Of a stretch of DNA of 64,000 bases, positions 16,258 through 24,618 are shown one piece after another. A model generated the notes under the pieces. That model saw only the letters and a list, made by a program, of their open reading frames with translations. It did no database searches and was not told where the DNA came from. A program made the translations under genes and the position numbers. Source of the stretch: Streptomyces sp. NBC_00659 (lineage in GTDB: Bacteria; Actinomycetota; Actinomycetes; Streptomycetales; Streptomycetaceae); NCBI RefSeq assembly GCF_036226925.1, contig NZ_CP109031.1:2480001-2544000 (forward strand), read 5' to 3'. Within the stretch, counting starts at the first letter, position 1. Every line of letters begins with the position of its first letter.

Positions 16258-16743
16258 TCACTGAAGCCGTGACTCCGGCTCCTCGTCCTCTTCCTCGGGA
16301 AGCTTCACGTCACTCACCGCGATGTTGACTTCCACCACTTCGAGCCCTGTCATCCGCTCGACGGCGGCGATGACGTTCTCGCGTACGGCTCGGGCCACTT
16401 CGGTGATCGACACGCCGTAGTCGACGACGATCTCCAGGTCGAGCGCCGTCTGCACCTCGCCGACCTCGGCCTTCACACCCCGCGTCACGGATTTGGTGGA
16501 GCCGCCCGGCACCCGGTCGCGTACCGCTCCGAAGGTCCGGCTCAGCCCGCTGCCCATCGTGTGGACACCGACTACGTCACGGGCGGCGAGCCCGGCGATC
16601 TTCTCCACGACTCCGTCGGCGATCGTGGTCCGTCCCCGCGAGGCGGGATCTCCACCGCCGCGCCTGGTGGGCTTACGGGTCTGCTGGCCCTCCTTCTCGG
16701 TGTCGGGGCTGTCCGTCCGGTTCCGCTCGGTCATGTCGGTCAT
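16258..16743 (-). CDS. Asp23/Gls24 family envelope stress protein
   Basis: A 161-aa protein with the full Asp23 core: TTIADGVVEKIAGLAARDV (about 39-57), GVKAEVGEVQTALDLEI, and AVRENVIAAVERMTGLEVVEV (near 122-142), then an acidic tail LPEEEDEEPESRL. A charged, disordered N-terminus (1-35) precedes it. The product should lie under the membrane, held by the AmaP-like protein. First gene of the minus-strand operon (16743 to 14283); its promoter region (16744-16830) is shared with the divergent two-unit Asp23-like gene. Confidence 0.88.
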   Translation of the reverse strand: MTDMTERNRTDSPDTEKEGQQTRKPTRRGGGDPASRGRTTIADGVVEKIAGLAARDVVGVHTMGSGLSRTFGAVRDRVPGGSTKSVTRGVKAEVGEVQTALDLEIVVDYGVSITEVARAVRENVIAAVERMTGLEVVEVNIAVSDVKLPEEEDEEPESRLQ

Positions 16744-16830
16744 CGCCGTACGTCCCTTTCGGTCGTCCTCCTCTGCTCACATTAGGTCGGGTCGCGCGGT
16801 CGCGCGCCGTGGATGGGGCACGCTGGAGCA

Positions 16831-17727
16831 ATGACGGCGGACCGGTGGACGCAAGTGGTACGGCATCAGCTCGGGCTCGGCAGGCTCCTGCCGCTGGGTC
16901 TCGCGCTCGACGGCGCGTGGATCACGGAGGAGGCGGCCGAGTCGGTGCTGCGGCGGGAGACCGCGGCCGTCGAGGGGGTACGGCTCGGGGCGTTGCGGAT
17001 CGCGCTCGCCGACCCGGACCTGGCCGGAGCACCGGCCGTGCCTCCCCCGCCCAGTGCGCTGCCGCCCGGTCCGCTGCGTGTCACCGCCGAGTTCCGCGCC
17101 TCGGTGAATCCCACGTCCCCGGGCGCAGAGCCCCTTCCGGCCGTCGCGGCCCGGCTGCGCCTGACCGTGGTGTCCGCCGCGACACGGCTCCTGGGTCTCG
17201 ACGTCACGGAGGTGGACCTGCGGGTGACGGGCCTCGTGGACGAGGCCGAGGCGCCCACGGAACACCCGGCGGGCGGTGAACGAGGTGCGGCCGTGGCGGT
17301 CCCGGCCGCCGGCGTACAGGAGCGGGCCGCGGCACCGGCCGACGGCCTACGGGAACACCCCGGCGGTGCGTCGGCCGCCGGGTCGCGGGACGGGGCCGGC
17401 GCCGGGACGGCCGACGACGTGCGGACGGCGTCCGTGCCGAAGGACCCCGAGGAGGTGCGGATCGCGGCGGCCGCCCTGGCCGTCCCGGGCGTCACCCGTC
17501 TGACGGACGTCCTGGGCCGGCCGGTCCACGTGGGGAGCGCGCCCGCCGCCGAAGCGGCCCTGCCACGCCGCCACGTCCGCGTCGAGCTGGAGGTCTCCGG
17601 GGACGAGCGGGCGGTGGACGTGGCACGCGCGGTCAGAGCCGCGATCACTCAGGCCGCCCAGGACACCCCGTCCGTGGCAGTCCTGGTGACCGCCGTGAGC
17701 CGGACCGCCCCTTCCCGGAAGACATGA
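16831..17727 (+). CDS. Two-unit Asp23-like protein (annotated in relatives as P10 family)
   Basis: A 298-aa protein I recognise only as the actinobacterial protein often labelled 'nucleopolyhedrovirus P10 family', a name with no functional value. Two Asp23-like units are visible: residues about 18-145 (ITEEAAESVLRRETAAVEGV, then TRLLGLDVTEVDLRV) and about 208-292 (PEEVRIAAAALAVPGVTRL, then VDVARAVRAAITQAAQD). The connecting 60 residues are Ala/Gly-rich and probably flexible. ATG 16831 has GGAG 5-8 bases upstream and is preferred to 16813. It is divergent from the Asp23 operon. Likely an envelope scaffold; inferred from fold and place. Confidence 0.68.
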   Translation: MTADRWTQVVRHQLGLGRLLPLGLALDGAWITEEAAESVLRRETAAVEGVRLGALRIALADPDLAGAPAVPPPPSALPPGPLRVTAEFRASVNPTSPGAEPLPAVAARLRLTVVSAATRLLGLDVTEVDLRVTGLVDEAEAPTEHPAGGERGAAVAVPAAGVQERAAAPADGLREHPGGASAAGSRDGAGAGTADDVRTASVPKDPEEVRIAAAALAVPGVTRLTDVLGRPVHVGSAPAAEAALPRRHVRVELEVSGDERAVDVARAVRAAITQAAQDTPSVAVLVTAVSRTAPSRKT

Positions 17728-17890
17728 CCGCCACGGGGAAACGGCCCGCAGACCGGGGCACCCCTACCCGGAAAGCAGGACCGCCACGAGTGGGAGCGCC
17801 CGGCCCGAGAACGTGACCCTGTGCGGCGGCAGGCCCGGCCTCACCGGGACCCGCCACAGAGGGAGGGGTGTCTGGTCAGCGGCCGGAGGC

Positions 17891-18694
17891 CTAGTCGCCC
17901 ACGCCCGCGAGGTCGCGGAGCCTGCGGGCCTGGGACGCGCGCTCGGCGGAGCGCTGCTCCTCGTACGACCGTTCCTGGGCCCCGCGCAGCAGCGCCTTCG
18001 TCTCGATCACGGCGTCCCGCGGCGCGGCCAGCAGCGCCGCGGCCAGATCGCCGACCGCGGCGTCGAGCTGCTCGCCGGGCACGGCGAGGTTGGCGAGCCC
18101 GGTGCGCTCGGCCTCCTCGGCCAGGACGAAGCGGCCCGTGGCGCAGATCTCGAGCGCGCGGGCGTATCCCACGAGGCCGACCAGCGGGTGCGTGCCCGTG
18201 AGGTCGGGCACCAGGCCGAGACTGGTCTCGCGCATGGCGAACTGCACGTCGTCGGCGACGACGCGCAGGTCACAGGCGAGTGCGAGCTGGAACCCCGCAC
18301 CGATGGCGTGCCCCCGCACGGCGGCGATGGACACGATGTCACTGCGCCGCCACCAGGTGAACGCCTCCTGGTACTCGGCGATGGTCGCGTCGAGCTCGGC
18401 GTCGGAACCGCGCGCGAGGTCGATGAACGACGGTTCCCCGTCGAAACCCTCGGGCGTGAACGCCTGCCGGTCGAGCCCCGCGGAGAAGGACTGGCCCTCG
18501 GCACGCAGGACGACCACCCGGACGGAGCCCGGCAGTGACTGCCCGGCCTGCGTCAAGGCCCGCCAGAGAGCAGGACTCTGGGCATTGCGCTTGGCCGGAT
18601 TGGTCAGCGTCACCGTGGCGGTCGCGCCGTCGACGGTGAGCCGTACGCCGTCCTTGTCGAGTACCGGGTCGAGATCCTTGTCGAGCGAAGCCAT
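17891..18694 (-). CDS. Enoyl-CoA hydratase/isomerase family protein
   Basis: A 267-aa crotonase-fold enzyme, expected to hydrate or isomerise acyl-CoA. Seen: VTLTNPAKRNAQSPALWRAL near the N-terminus, FSAGLDRQ (first oxyanion loop, about residues 69-76) and AIGAGFQLALACDLRV (second, about 130-145). The usual hydratase glutamate pair is not obvious: RETSLGLVPDLTGTHPL carries one Glu, so another crotonase reaction is possible. A 14-bp perfect hairpin lies upstream. In S. coelicolor, as I recall it, a similar gene also neighbours the gbn gene. Confidence 0.88.
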   Translation of the reverse strand: MASLDKDLDPVLDKDGVRLTVDGATATVTLTNPAKRNAQSPALWRALTQAGQSLPGSVRVVVLRAEGQSFSAGLDRQAFTPEGFDGEPSFIDLARGSDAELDATIAEYQEAFTWWRRSDIVSIAAVRGHAIGAGFQLALACDLRVVADDVQFAMRETSLGLVPDLTGTHPLVGLVGYARALEICATGRFVLAEEAERTGLANLAVPGEQLDAAVGDLAAALLAAPRDAVIETKALLRGAQERSYEEQRSAERASQARRLRDLAGVGD

Positions 18695-18775
18695 GGGGTG
18701 CCTCCGATGGGTGCGGTCGGATCAGACGCGCACCTCGCGAAGACACGAGGAACGCACCTAAGTGACTGCACAGTA

Positions 18776-18809
18776 ACCACCCGGTCGGTCACCCGACCGA
18801 CCGGGTGGT
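18776..18809 (-). terminator. 14-bp perfect inverted repeat, terminator or operator
   Basis: ACCACCCGGTCGGT (18776-18789) and ACCGACCGGGTGGT (18796-18809) are exact reverse complements around a 6-base loop. It starts 31 bases past the stop of the Gbn-like gene, fitting a terminator, but also lies 82 bases before the hydratase start, where it could be a TetR-type operator. Confidence 0.6.
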
Positions 18810-18839
18810 CACCACCGAAGCCGATGGGGACGCCCGGCC

Positions 18840-19061
18840 TCAGGCCGAGGCGGCCTTCTTGCCCCGCGTCGCGCCGCCACGCCCTCGGAGCGTGACGCCC
18901 GACTCGCTGAGCATCCGGTGCACGAAGCCATACGAACGGCCGGTCTCTTCGGCCAGCGCTCGAATGCTCGCACCGGAGTCGTACTTCTTCTTCAGGTCTG
19001 CCGCGAGCTTGTCGCGCGCGGCGCCGGTAACCCGGCTGCCCTTCTTCAGAGTCTCGGCCAC
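18840..19061 (-). CDS. gbn: Gbn-like small helix-turn-helix nucleoid protein
   Basis: A 73-aa basic protein with one HTH: KLAADLKKKYDSGASIRAL (about 14-32) leading to AEETGRSYGFVHRMLSE (33-49) and a Lys/Arg/Gly tail RGRGGATRGKKAASA. Size, sequence style and place match my memory of Gbn (SCO1839), an actinobacterial nucleoid-associated protein that binds GATC and affects development; the symbol is by that resemblance. Start GTG 19061 is decided by GAGGAGGA 6 bases upstream; longer readings to 19337 have no support. It likely binds throughout the chromosome. GATC sites crowd its upstream spacer. Confidence 0.82.
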   Translation of the reverse strand: MAETLKKGSRVTGAARDKLAADLKKKYDSGASIRALAEETGRSYGFVHRMLSESGVTLRGRGGATRGKKAASA

Positions 19062-19184
19062 CCGGTCCTCCTCATGGGAAGTGCGCTCTGGACTCTCATG
19101 ATCACCCCTTTCCGGCGTCATGGCCACCCATTCGGCAAGGTCCGTAAGACAAGGTTTTGACGACAGGAGCCCGTCCCCACGAGT

Positions 19185-19199
19185 GGAATCAATGATTCC
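19185..19199. promoter_or_regulatory. 15-bp palindrome GGAATCAATGATTCC upstream of gbn-like gene
   Basis: Perfect 7-bp arms GGAATCA/TGATTCC around a single A, 124-138 bases before the GTG of the Gbn-like gene. It is AT-rich against a GC-rich background and fits a dimeric regulator's site. Binding factor unknown. Confidence 0.45.
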
Positions 19200-19261
19200 G
19201 GGTGGCGTGGCCCGTACAGCCGAACGGGTTCCTCCGAGAAGTACCTGGTCAGCGACGCAAA

Positions 19262-19296
19262 ACGGCCGAGCCCTTGGGAACAAAGGACTCGGCCGT
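19262..19296 (-). terminator. Intrinsic terminator of the ABC-F gene
   Basis: ACGGCCGAGCCCTT (19262-19275) pairs with AAGGACTCGGCCGT (19283-19296) with one mismatch. Read on the minus strand it is followed by TTTT (19262-19259), giving a classic rho-independent terminator 140 bases after the ABC-F stop. Confidence 0.75.
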
Positions 19297-19329
19297 GAAA
19301 TCGGTGTACGACACACCCCGGTACGAGGA

Positions 19330-19397
19330 GATCTCACACAGATGGTGGATCACGGATCGGCCGAATGATCCATACGTGGTGGATCAGTCAATCGATC
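19330..19397. promoter_or_regulatory. Cluster of six GATC sites
   Basis: GATC at 19330, 19348, 19355, 19367, 19382 and 19394. Within it TGGTGGATCA is repeated (19343-19352 and 19377-19386) and TGGATCA/TGATCCA (19346-19352, 19366-19372) form an inverted repeat. At about 72% G+C one GATC per roughly 400 bases is expected. The neighbouring gene encodes a Gbn-like, GATC-binding-type protein. Confidence 0.55.
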
Positions 19398-19434
19398 AAG
19401 CGGCGCGCGCCCCCTCCAGGAGGCCGCGCGGGAC

Positions 19435-21033
19435 TCAGGCGAGGGCCACCAGGTCGGCGTAGTCGGCGCCCCACAGGTCCTCGACACCGTCCGGCAGCAG
19501 GATGATCCGCTCCGGCTGGAGCGCCTCGACGGCGCCCTCGTCGTGGGTGACGAGAACGACGGCGCCCTTGTAGGTGCGCAGCGCGCCGAGGATCTCCTCG
19601 CGGCTGGCCGGGTCGAGGTTGTTCGTCGGCTCGTCGAGGAGCAGGACGTTCGCGGACGAGACGACGAGGGTCGCGAGCGCGAGCCGGGTCTTCTCGCCGC
19701 CGGAGAGCACACCGGCCGGCTTGTCGACGTCGTCGCCGGAGAAGAGGAACGAGCCGAGCGTCTTGCGGACCTCGACCAGATCCAGGTCGGGGGCGGCGGA
19801 GCGCATGTTCTCCAGGACCGTGCGCTCGGGGTCGAGGGTCTCGTGCTCCTGCGCGTAGTAGCCGAGCTTCAGCCCGTGGCCCTCGATGACCTCTCCGGTG
19901 TCGGGCTTCTCGGCGCCGCCGAGCAGGCGCAGAAGGGTCGTCTTGCCGGCGCCGTTCAGGCCGAGGATGACGACACGGGAGCCCTTGTCGATGGCCAGGT
20001 CGACGTCGGTGAAGATCTCCAGGGAGCCGTACGACTTCGACAGGCCCTCCGCCATGAGCGGGGTCTTGCCGCAAGGCGAGGGCTCGGGGAAGCGCAGCTT
20101 GGCGACCTTGTCGGAGACACGGACGGCGTCCAGGCCGGCGAGCAGCCGGTCGGCGCGCTTGGCCATGTTCTGCGCGGCGACGGTCTTGGTGGCCTTGGCA
20201 CGCATCTTGTCGGCCTGGGCGTTCAGCGCGGCGGCCTTCTTCTCGGCGTTCTGGCGCTCGCGCTTGCGGCGCTTCTCGTCGGCCTCGCGCTGCTGCTGGT
20301 AGAGCTTCCAGCCCATGTTGTAGACGTCGATCTGCGCGCGGTTGGCGTCCAGATAGAAGACCTTGTTGACGACCGTCTCGACGAGGTCGACATCGTGGGA
20401 GATCACGATGAAGCCGCCGCGGTAGGTCTTCAGGTAGTCGCGCAGCCAGACGATCGAGTCGGCGTCGAGGTGGTTCGTCGGCTCGTCGAGCAGCAGGGTG
20501 TCGGCGTCCGAGAAGAGGATGCGCGCCAGCTCGATACGGCGGCGCTGACCACCGGACAGCGTGTGCAGGGGCTGGCCGAGCACCCGGTCGGGCAGGTTGA
20601 GCGCGGCGGCGATGGTGGCGGCCTCGGCCTCGGCGGAATACCCGCCCTTGGTGAGGAACTCCGTCTCCTGGCGCTCGTACTGCCGCATGGCCTTCTCGCG
20701 GGTGGCGCCCGAGCCGTTGGCGATGCGCTGTTCGTTCTCGCGCATCTTGCGGATCAGCACGTCCAGGCCGCGGGCCGACAGGACGCGGTCGCTGGCGAGG
20801 ACGTCGAGGTCGCCGGTGCGCGGGTCCTGCGGAAGGTAACCGACCTCGCCGGAGCGGGCGACGGTCCCGGCGGCGGGCTGGCCCTCGCCCGCGAGGACCT
20901 TGGTGAGGGTCGTCTTGCCCGCGCCGTTGCGGCCGACCAGGCCGATGCGGTCACCCTTCGTGATGCGGAAGGTCGCGGACTCGATGAGGATGCGGGCGCC
21001 GGCGCGCAGCTCGATACCGGAGGCGGAGATCAC
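19435..21033 (-). CDS. ABC-F family ATPase (duplicated ATP-binding cassettes)
   Basis: A 532-aa cytoplasmic protein with two ABC cassettes and no membrane part. First cassette: GRNGAGKTT, LSGGQRRR, LLLDEPTNHLD; second: GLNGAGKTT, LSGGEKTR, LLLDEPTNNLD. The linker (about 245-320) is rich in Lys/Arg/Glu (coiled coil EADEKRRKRERQNAEKKAAA). ABC-F proteins bind the ribosomal E site to relieve stalled translation, and some give antibiotic resistance; this looks like the housekeeping type. GTG 21033 gives the family start VISASGIELRAGA; the frame stays open upstream but crosses a divergent gene. Confidence 0.93.
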   Translation of the reverse strand: MISASGIELRAGARILIESATFRITKGDRIGLVGRNGAGKTTLTKVLAGEGQPAAGTVARSGEVGYLPQDPRTGDLDVLASDRVLSARGLDVLIRKMRENEQRIANGSGATREKAMRQYERQETEFLTKGGYSAEAEAATIAAALNLPDRVLGQPLHTLSGGQRRRIELARILFSDADTLLLDEPTNHLDADSIVWLRDYLKTYRGGFIVISHDVDLVETVVNKVFYLDANRAQIDVYNMGWKLYQQQREADEKRRKRERQNAEKKAAALNAQADKMRAKATKTVAAQNMAKRADRLLAGLDAVRVSDKVAKLRFPEPSPCGKTPLMAEGLSKSYGSLEIFTDVDLAIDKGSRVVILGLNGAGKTTLLRLLGGAEKPDTGEVIEGHGLKLGYYAQEHETLDPERTVLENMRSAAPDLDLVEVRKTLGSFLFSGDDVDKPAGVLSGGEKTRLALATLVVSSANVLLLDEPTNNLDPASREEILGALRTYKGAVVLVTHDEGAVEALQPERIILLPDGVEDLWGADYADLVALA

Positions 21034-21315
21034 GGACAGACTCCAGAGCAATGGGGAGTGGCGGGGTGGGCGGCTGAGGCGTTCCCGCCGTCTAATGCGC
21101 GAGGAGAATGGCCATGGGCCAAGTCTAACGGGGCCGTGCAACCACTTTTCCGGTGCGCACTGTGATGCTCGCCCCCTTCCGGGGATGCTCCGGACGCCCG
21201 GATCGGCCGGGGCCGGCGGCCGGGGGCGCGCGTCGCCCGTTCGGACCGCGGGCCGGGGCCGGGGGTCCGGGAGCGTACGAGGATGGCGCCACGGAGCGAC
21301 GAAAGTGGTGTGCTC

Positions 21316-22203
21316 ATGCGGTTCGACGACGAAGCCGACCTGGACACCTCCGAGGTCCGGGACGTACGCGGCAGTCGCATCCCCGGCGGCAGGGCGACCA
21401 TAGGCGGCGGGCTCGCCGGTCTGATCGCCCTGGTCCTCGGACTGCTCTTCGGAGTGGGTCCCGACCAGCTCGGGCTCACCTCCGGCGGCGACGAGCCGGG
21501 AGCCACCGCCTCCTCCCTCGCCCAGGTGCAGCGGACCTGTCTGAAGGGGCGGGACGCCAACGCCCAGGAGGACTGCCGGATCGTGGCGGTGGTCAACAGC
21601 GTCCAGGCCTACTGGGCCCGGGAGTTCGCGCGCAGGGGCGGCACCTACACCCGTGCCCCGACGGTGGTCTTCAGCGGCCGGGTGAACACCGGGTGCGGCA
21701 CCGCCACATCGTCCGCCGGGCCCTTCTACTGTCCGGTGGACCGCAAGGTCTATCTGGACCTCGGCTTCTTCGACGATCTGCGGACGAAGTTCGGCTCCGG
21801 CGGGGGACCGTTCGCGCAGGCCTATGTGGTGGCGCACGAGTACGGGCATCACGTGCAGAACCTGACGGGCACCCTGGCCCGCTCGCAGGACGGTGTGACC
21901 GGCGCGAACAGCAACTCGGTGAGGACGGAGCTCCAGGCCGACTGCTACGCGGGGGTGTGGGCGCGGAACGCGACCACCACGCCGTCCTCGTCGGGCAAGC
22001 CGCTGCTGACCTCGCTGACGGACACCGACATCCGCGACGGCCTGGACGCGGCGGCGGCCGTCGGTGACGACCGGATCCAGGCGAGGTACCAGGGCCGGGT
22101 GACCCCGGAAACCTGGACGCACGGGTCGGCCGAGCAGCGGCAGCAGTGGTTCTACCAGGGCTTCACCAGCGGCGACATGGCGCAGTGCAACACGTTCCGG
22201 TGA
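21316..22203 (+). CDS. KPN_02809-type neutral zinc metallopeptidase
   Basis: A 295-aa membrane-anchored metalloprotease-like protein of the YpfJ family. It has an N-terminal cytoplasmic part with RFDDEADLD, one transmembrane helix (about residues 29-50), and an outer domain with the zinc motif H174-EYGHH, then [11 protein letters not shown] and the Cys pair of [19 protein letters not shown] 21316 is preferred over 21283 because relatives begin MRFDD. Its 282-bp upstream region is shared with the ABC-F gene and has no gene. Substrate not known; extracytoplasmic protein processing is likely. Confidence 0.88.
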   Translation: MRFDDEADLDTSEVRDVRGSRIPGGRATIGGGLAGLIALVLGLLFGVGPDQLGLTSGGDEPGATASSLAQVQRTCLKGRDANAQEDCRIVAVVNSVQAYWAREFARRGGTYTRAPTVVFSGRVNTGCGTATSSAGPFYCPVDRKVYLDLGFFDDLRTKFGSGGGPFAQAYVVAHEYGHHVQNLTGTLARSQDGVTGANSNSVRTELQADCYAGVWARNATTTPSSSGKPLLTSLTDTDIRDGLDAAAAVGDDRIQARYQGRVTPETWTHGSAEQRQQWFYQGFTSGDMAQCNTFR

Positions 22204-22263
22204 GCGGGGCGGCACGCGGTCCGGGCACGGCACCCGCCCGGCGCGGGGCGGCACGCGGTCCGG
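22204..22263. repeat. 21-bp direct repeat with 39-bp period
   Basis: A 21-bp sequence beginning GCGGGGCGGCACGCGG is found at 22204-22224 and identically at 22243-22263, starting one base after the metallopeptidase stop codon. Confidence 0.7.
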
Positions 22264-22376
22264 TACGCCGCCGGGGGGTGGGCCCGGTTCCGGGCCTCGG
22301 GGCGTTGTCAGTGGCCGGTGCCAGACTGGGCGGCGGATCGGAATCCGGCAGTTCGTGACGAGACGGAGTGATCGGT

Positions 22377-22790
22377 ATGGCTGGCATGAGCAACGGGCGC
22401 CCGAGCGTCTACCCCTCGATGCTGTACGCCGACGCGAAGGCGGCGATCAGGCAGCTCACGGAGGCCTTCGGCTTCACCGAGCTGGCGGTCTACGAGGGTG
22501 AGGACGGCTCGGTGATGCACGCCGAGCTGGTGCAGGGCAACGGCGCGGTGATGCTCGGCTCCAAGGGCCGCGGCGGACGCTTCGACGAGGCGATGAAGAG
22601 CGCGGGCCCGTGCGGGGTGTACATCGTCGTGGACGACGTCGACGCACACCACCAGCGGGCCGTGGACCACGGCGCCGAGATCCTGATGGCCCCGACCGAC
22701 CAGGACTACGGCTCGCGGGACTACATGGCCCGCGATATCGAGGGCAACATCTGGAGCTTCGGCACCTACGCCCCGGAGATAGGCGCGTAG
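22377..22790 (+). CDS. VOC superfamily (glyoxalase/bleomycin-resistance-like) protein
   Basis: A 137-aa single-module VOC protein: paired beta-alpha-beta-beta-beta units, with YPSMLYADAKAAIRQLTEAFGF at the N-terminus, MHAELVQGNGAVMLG mid-way, and the end SRDYMARDIEGNIWSFGTY. One such module normally dimerises. Members bind a metal and act as isomerases, dioxygenases or antibiotic-binding proteins; the specific role cannot be told. ATG 22377 is taken, with GGAG 10 bases before; GTG 22368 and ATG 22386 are also in frame. It converges on the large unknown gene. Confidence 0.85.
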   Translation: MAGMSNGRPSVYPSMLYADAKAAIRQLTEAFGFTELAVYEGEDGSVMHAELVQGNGAVMLGSKGRGGRFDEAMKSAGPCGVYIVVDDVDAHHQRAVDHGAEILMAPTDQDYGSRDYMARDIEGNIWSFGTYAPEIGA

Positions 22791-22847
22791 GACGGCGCGC
22801 AGGACCGCTCCGGGATCCGGCCCGCGGCGGTTCCGGGCCGGCCCCGG

Positions 22848-24257
22848 TCAGCTCCCCCCGGTGTGCACCTGGAAGGCGGCCCTGCGTACGGCCTTGGCGA
22901 GTGCCGGGTCCGGGTGGGCGGCGGCGAGCGCGACCAGCACCTGCACCGTGCGCGGGTGCCCGACGGCCCGTACCTCGTCGAGGAGCGCGGGCACGGTGGG
23001 CTGCACCGCGGACTCCAGGTGGCGGACCAGGAGCGGGGCCTCACCGTGGTCGGCTACGGCTGCCGCGGTGTCGACCCACAGCCAGGTGGACTCGGCGCGG
23101 GTGAGGACCTCGTGGGCGTCCTCGGGGTCGTAGCCGTCGTGCTCGGCGAGCCACAGCAGGGCGTAGGGGCGCAGCGGGGTCTCCTCGACCACGGCGCGCA
23201 CGTCCGGCTCGGCGGGGGCGCCGACGACGCGCAGTGCCTCGAAGGCGAGGCCGCGGGTGAGGGCGTCCTCGCCGCGGGCCGCGCCGATGAGTTCGGTGAC
23301 GGCGCCACCGACCGGGCGGGCGGCGAGCCAGGCACGGTACTCGGCGCGGGCGGCGTTGGGGCGGAGCTGGGCGCAGCCGCGGAGCATGTCCTCGGCGGAC
23401 TGCTCGATGTTGCCGGCGGGGCTCTGCGCGGCGACGCAGATCTGCTCCAGCTTGACCCAGACCGCCCAGCTGCCGAGCGCGGTGAGGGTGGCCTGTCCTT
23501 CGCCGTAGGTCAGCGCGCCGACGGAGGCGAGGGCCTGGAGGGCCCATTCGAGGAGCGGGGCGAGGGGGGCGTCCGGGAGCTCGGCGGGCTCCGGGGCGGG
23601 CTCGGTCCCGGGCTCGGGGCCGTAGGAGATCTCGCAGCGCTCGGTGCGCAGTTCCGTGACGCGCTGCCCGAGAAGGTCGAGGAGCTGGTCCACGGGGACG
23701 GGCCCGGCGGAGAGCTGGAGGAAGGAGAGCACCTGGGGCATCGCGGAGACGACCTCGGCGACGGCCGCGGGCTCGCGGTCCAGCGGTTCGGGGTACGCGA
23801 GGGACCAGGCGTCGAAGAGGGCGACCCAGCCGCGCAGGACGGCGCTGTCGTCGCGGCTCCAGGCGCGCAGCCGCCAGCCCGGGCGGGCGTCGTCGCCGTG
23901 CACCTCGATGAGGCCGGCCAGGCGTGCGGTGTCCCAGTCGGCGCGGACCTTGAGCGGGGTCAGTCCGAGATCCGTGGCGGCCCGCTCGGCGGTGGTGTCG
24001 GAGAGGGTGCCCTTGCCGTCGGGGCCGGCGGTGTCGCGCCCCGGGCGCAGGGCGGCGTCGGCCCAGCGCGCCACGCGGGCCGCGTCGGACAGGCCGGTGC
24101 GCGCCATGCGGGCGAGTTCCGCGGGCGGCGGTGTGCCTTCCGGCGGACGCGGTGCGGGGCGGCGGGTGCGGCGCTGGGTCACCGCTCGGGGAGCGGTCGC
24201 GAGGGACCGGGGGCTGACGAGTCGGAGCCTGGAGTCGCGCGGGTTACGGGACGTCAC
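22848..24257 (-). CDS. Large conserved hypothetical protein, helical repeat-like
   Basis: A 469-aa cytoplasmic protein with no catalytic motif I recognise. The first 50 residues are Arg/Pro-rich. Residues about 65-130 (SDAARVARWADAAL, DLGLTPLKVRADWDTARLAGLIEVHG) look like a winged-helix unit. The last 150 (from about 320) consist of helix pairs resembling HEAT repeats: GLAFEALRVVGAPAEPDVRAV, APLLVRHLESAVQPTVPALL, RTVQVLVALAAAHPDPALAKAV. An acidic/Pro-rich segment sits near 255-275. GTG 24257 is chosen because G/C bias and homology-like sequence begin there. Probably a scaffold; uncertain. Confidence 0.75.
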   Translation of the reverse strand: MTSRNPRDSRLRLVSPRSLATAPRAVTQRRTRRPAPRPPEGTPPPAELARMARTGLSDAARVARWADAALRPGRDTAGPDGKGTLSDTTAERAATDLGLTPLKVRADWDTARLAGLIEVHGDDARPGWRLRAWSRDDSAVLRGWVALFDAWSLAYPEPLDREPAAVAEVVSAMPQVLSFLQLSAGPVPVDQLLDLLGQRVTELRTERCEISYGPEPGTEPAPEPAELPDAPLAPLLEWALQALASVGALTYGEGQATLTALGSWAVWVKLEQICVAAQSPAGNIEQSAEDMLRGCAQLRPNAARAEYRAWLAARPVGGAVTELIGAARGEDALTRGLAFEALRVVGAPAEPDVRAVVEETPLRPYALLWLAEHDGYDPEDAHEVLTRAESTWLWVDTAAAVADHGEAPLLVRHLESAVQPTVPALLDEVRAVGHPRTVQVLVALAAAHPDPALAKAVRRAAFQVHTGGS

Positions 24258-24618
24258 GGGTGCAGTCTTGCGGTTGACAGTCCGAAAACCCAAACGGAAT
24301 GCCGTCGCAGGTCGTGGAGCGATGGGAGCGGGGCCCTCTCGGGGTGCCCGGCACGCGGGCAGGAGCGCCGCGAGGAGTTGCCCGGAACCGAAGCGGAAGC
24401 ACACCGTCGCACCCGCCGCGCCGCCTGGCCCGGAGCCCGACCCGAGGCCGGGCCTCCCCCACCGGACGCCCGGGACGCAAGCCCCCGGCCCGCCCACCCG
24501 ACGGCCCCGCCCCGGGCCAAGGCCCCGGCCCGAGCGGGGCCAGGGCCGGCCTGTCCAGGACCGAGTCCCGGCCTCCCCCGCCGGACCGGCCGGGACCAGG
24601 GGCGCCGGACGCTGCGGC
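24258..24618. other. 361-bp spacer, no gene seen
   Basis: Very GC-rich spacer between two minus-strand genes. It contains imperfect copies of GGCCTCCCCCACCGG (24451-24465 and, with one change, 24570-24584) and no SD-supported ORF. The end near 24258 (minus strand: TTTGGGTTTTCGG) is the least GC-rich piece and is the likely promoter of the 22848-24257 gene. Confidence 0.4.

Larger units (their letters stand above)
19062..19434. other. 373-bp spacer between ABC-F and gbn-like genes
   Basis: No gene seen. From the gbn side it holds a GATC at 19100, a perfect 15-bp palindrome at 19185-19199, the terminator at 19262-19296, and six GATC sites between 19330 and 19397. The gbn-like promoter must lie between 19062 and about 19260. 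The outer part (19297-19434) would be the 3' untranslated end of the ABC-F message. Confidence 0.6.

Noticed and set aside
19435..22254. Reading the ABC-F protein as 939 aa
   Set aside because: The extra 407 residues are antisense to the metallopeptidase; family start VISASGIEL at GTG 21033 and normal length decide otherwise.
22791..22847. GC-rich inverted repeat between VOC and the large unknown gene
   Set aside because: Arms are interrupted and short; a terminator is plausible but not well supported.
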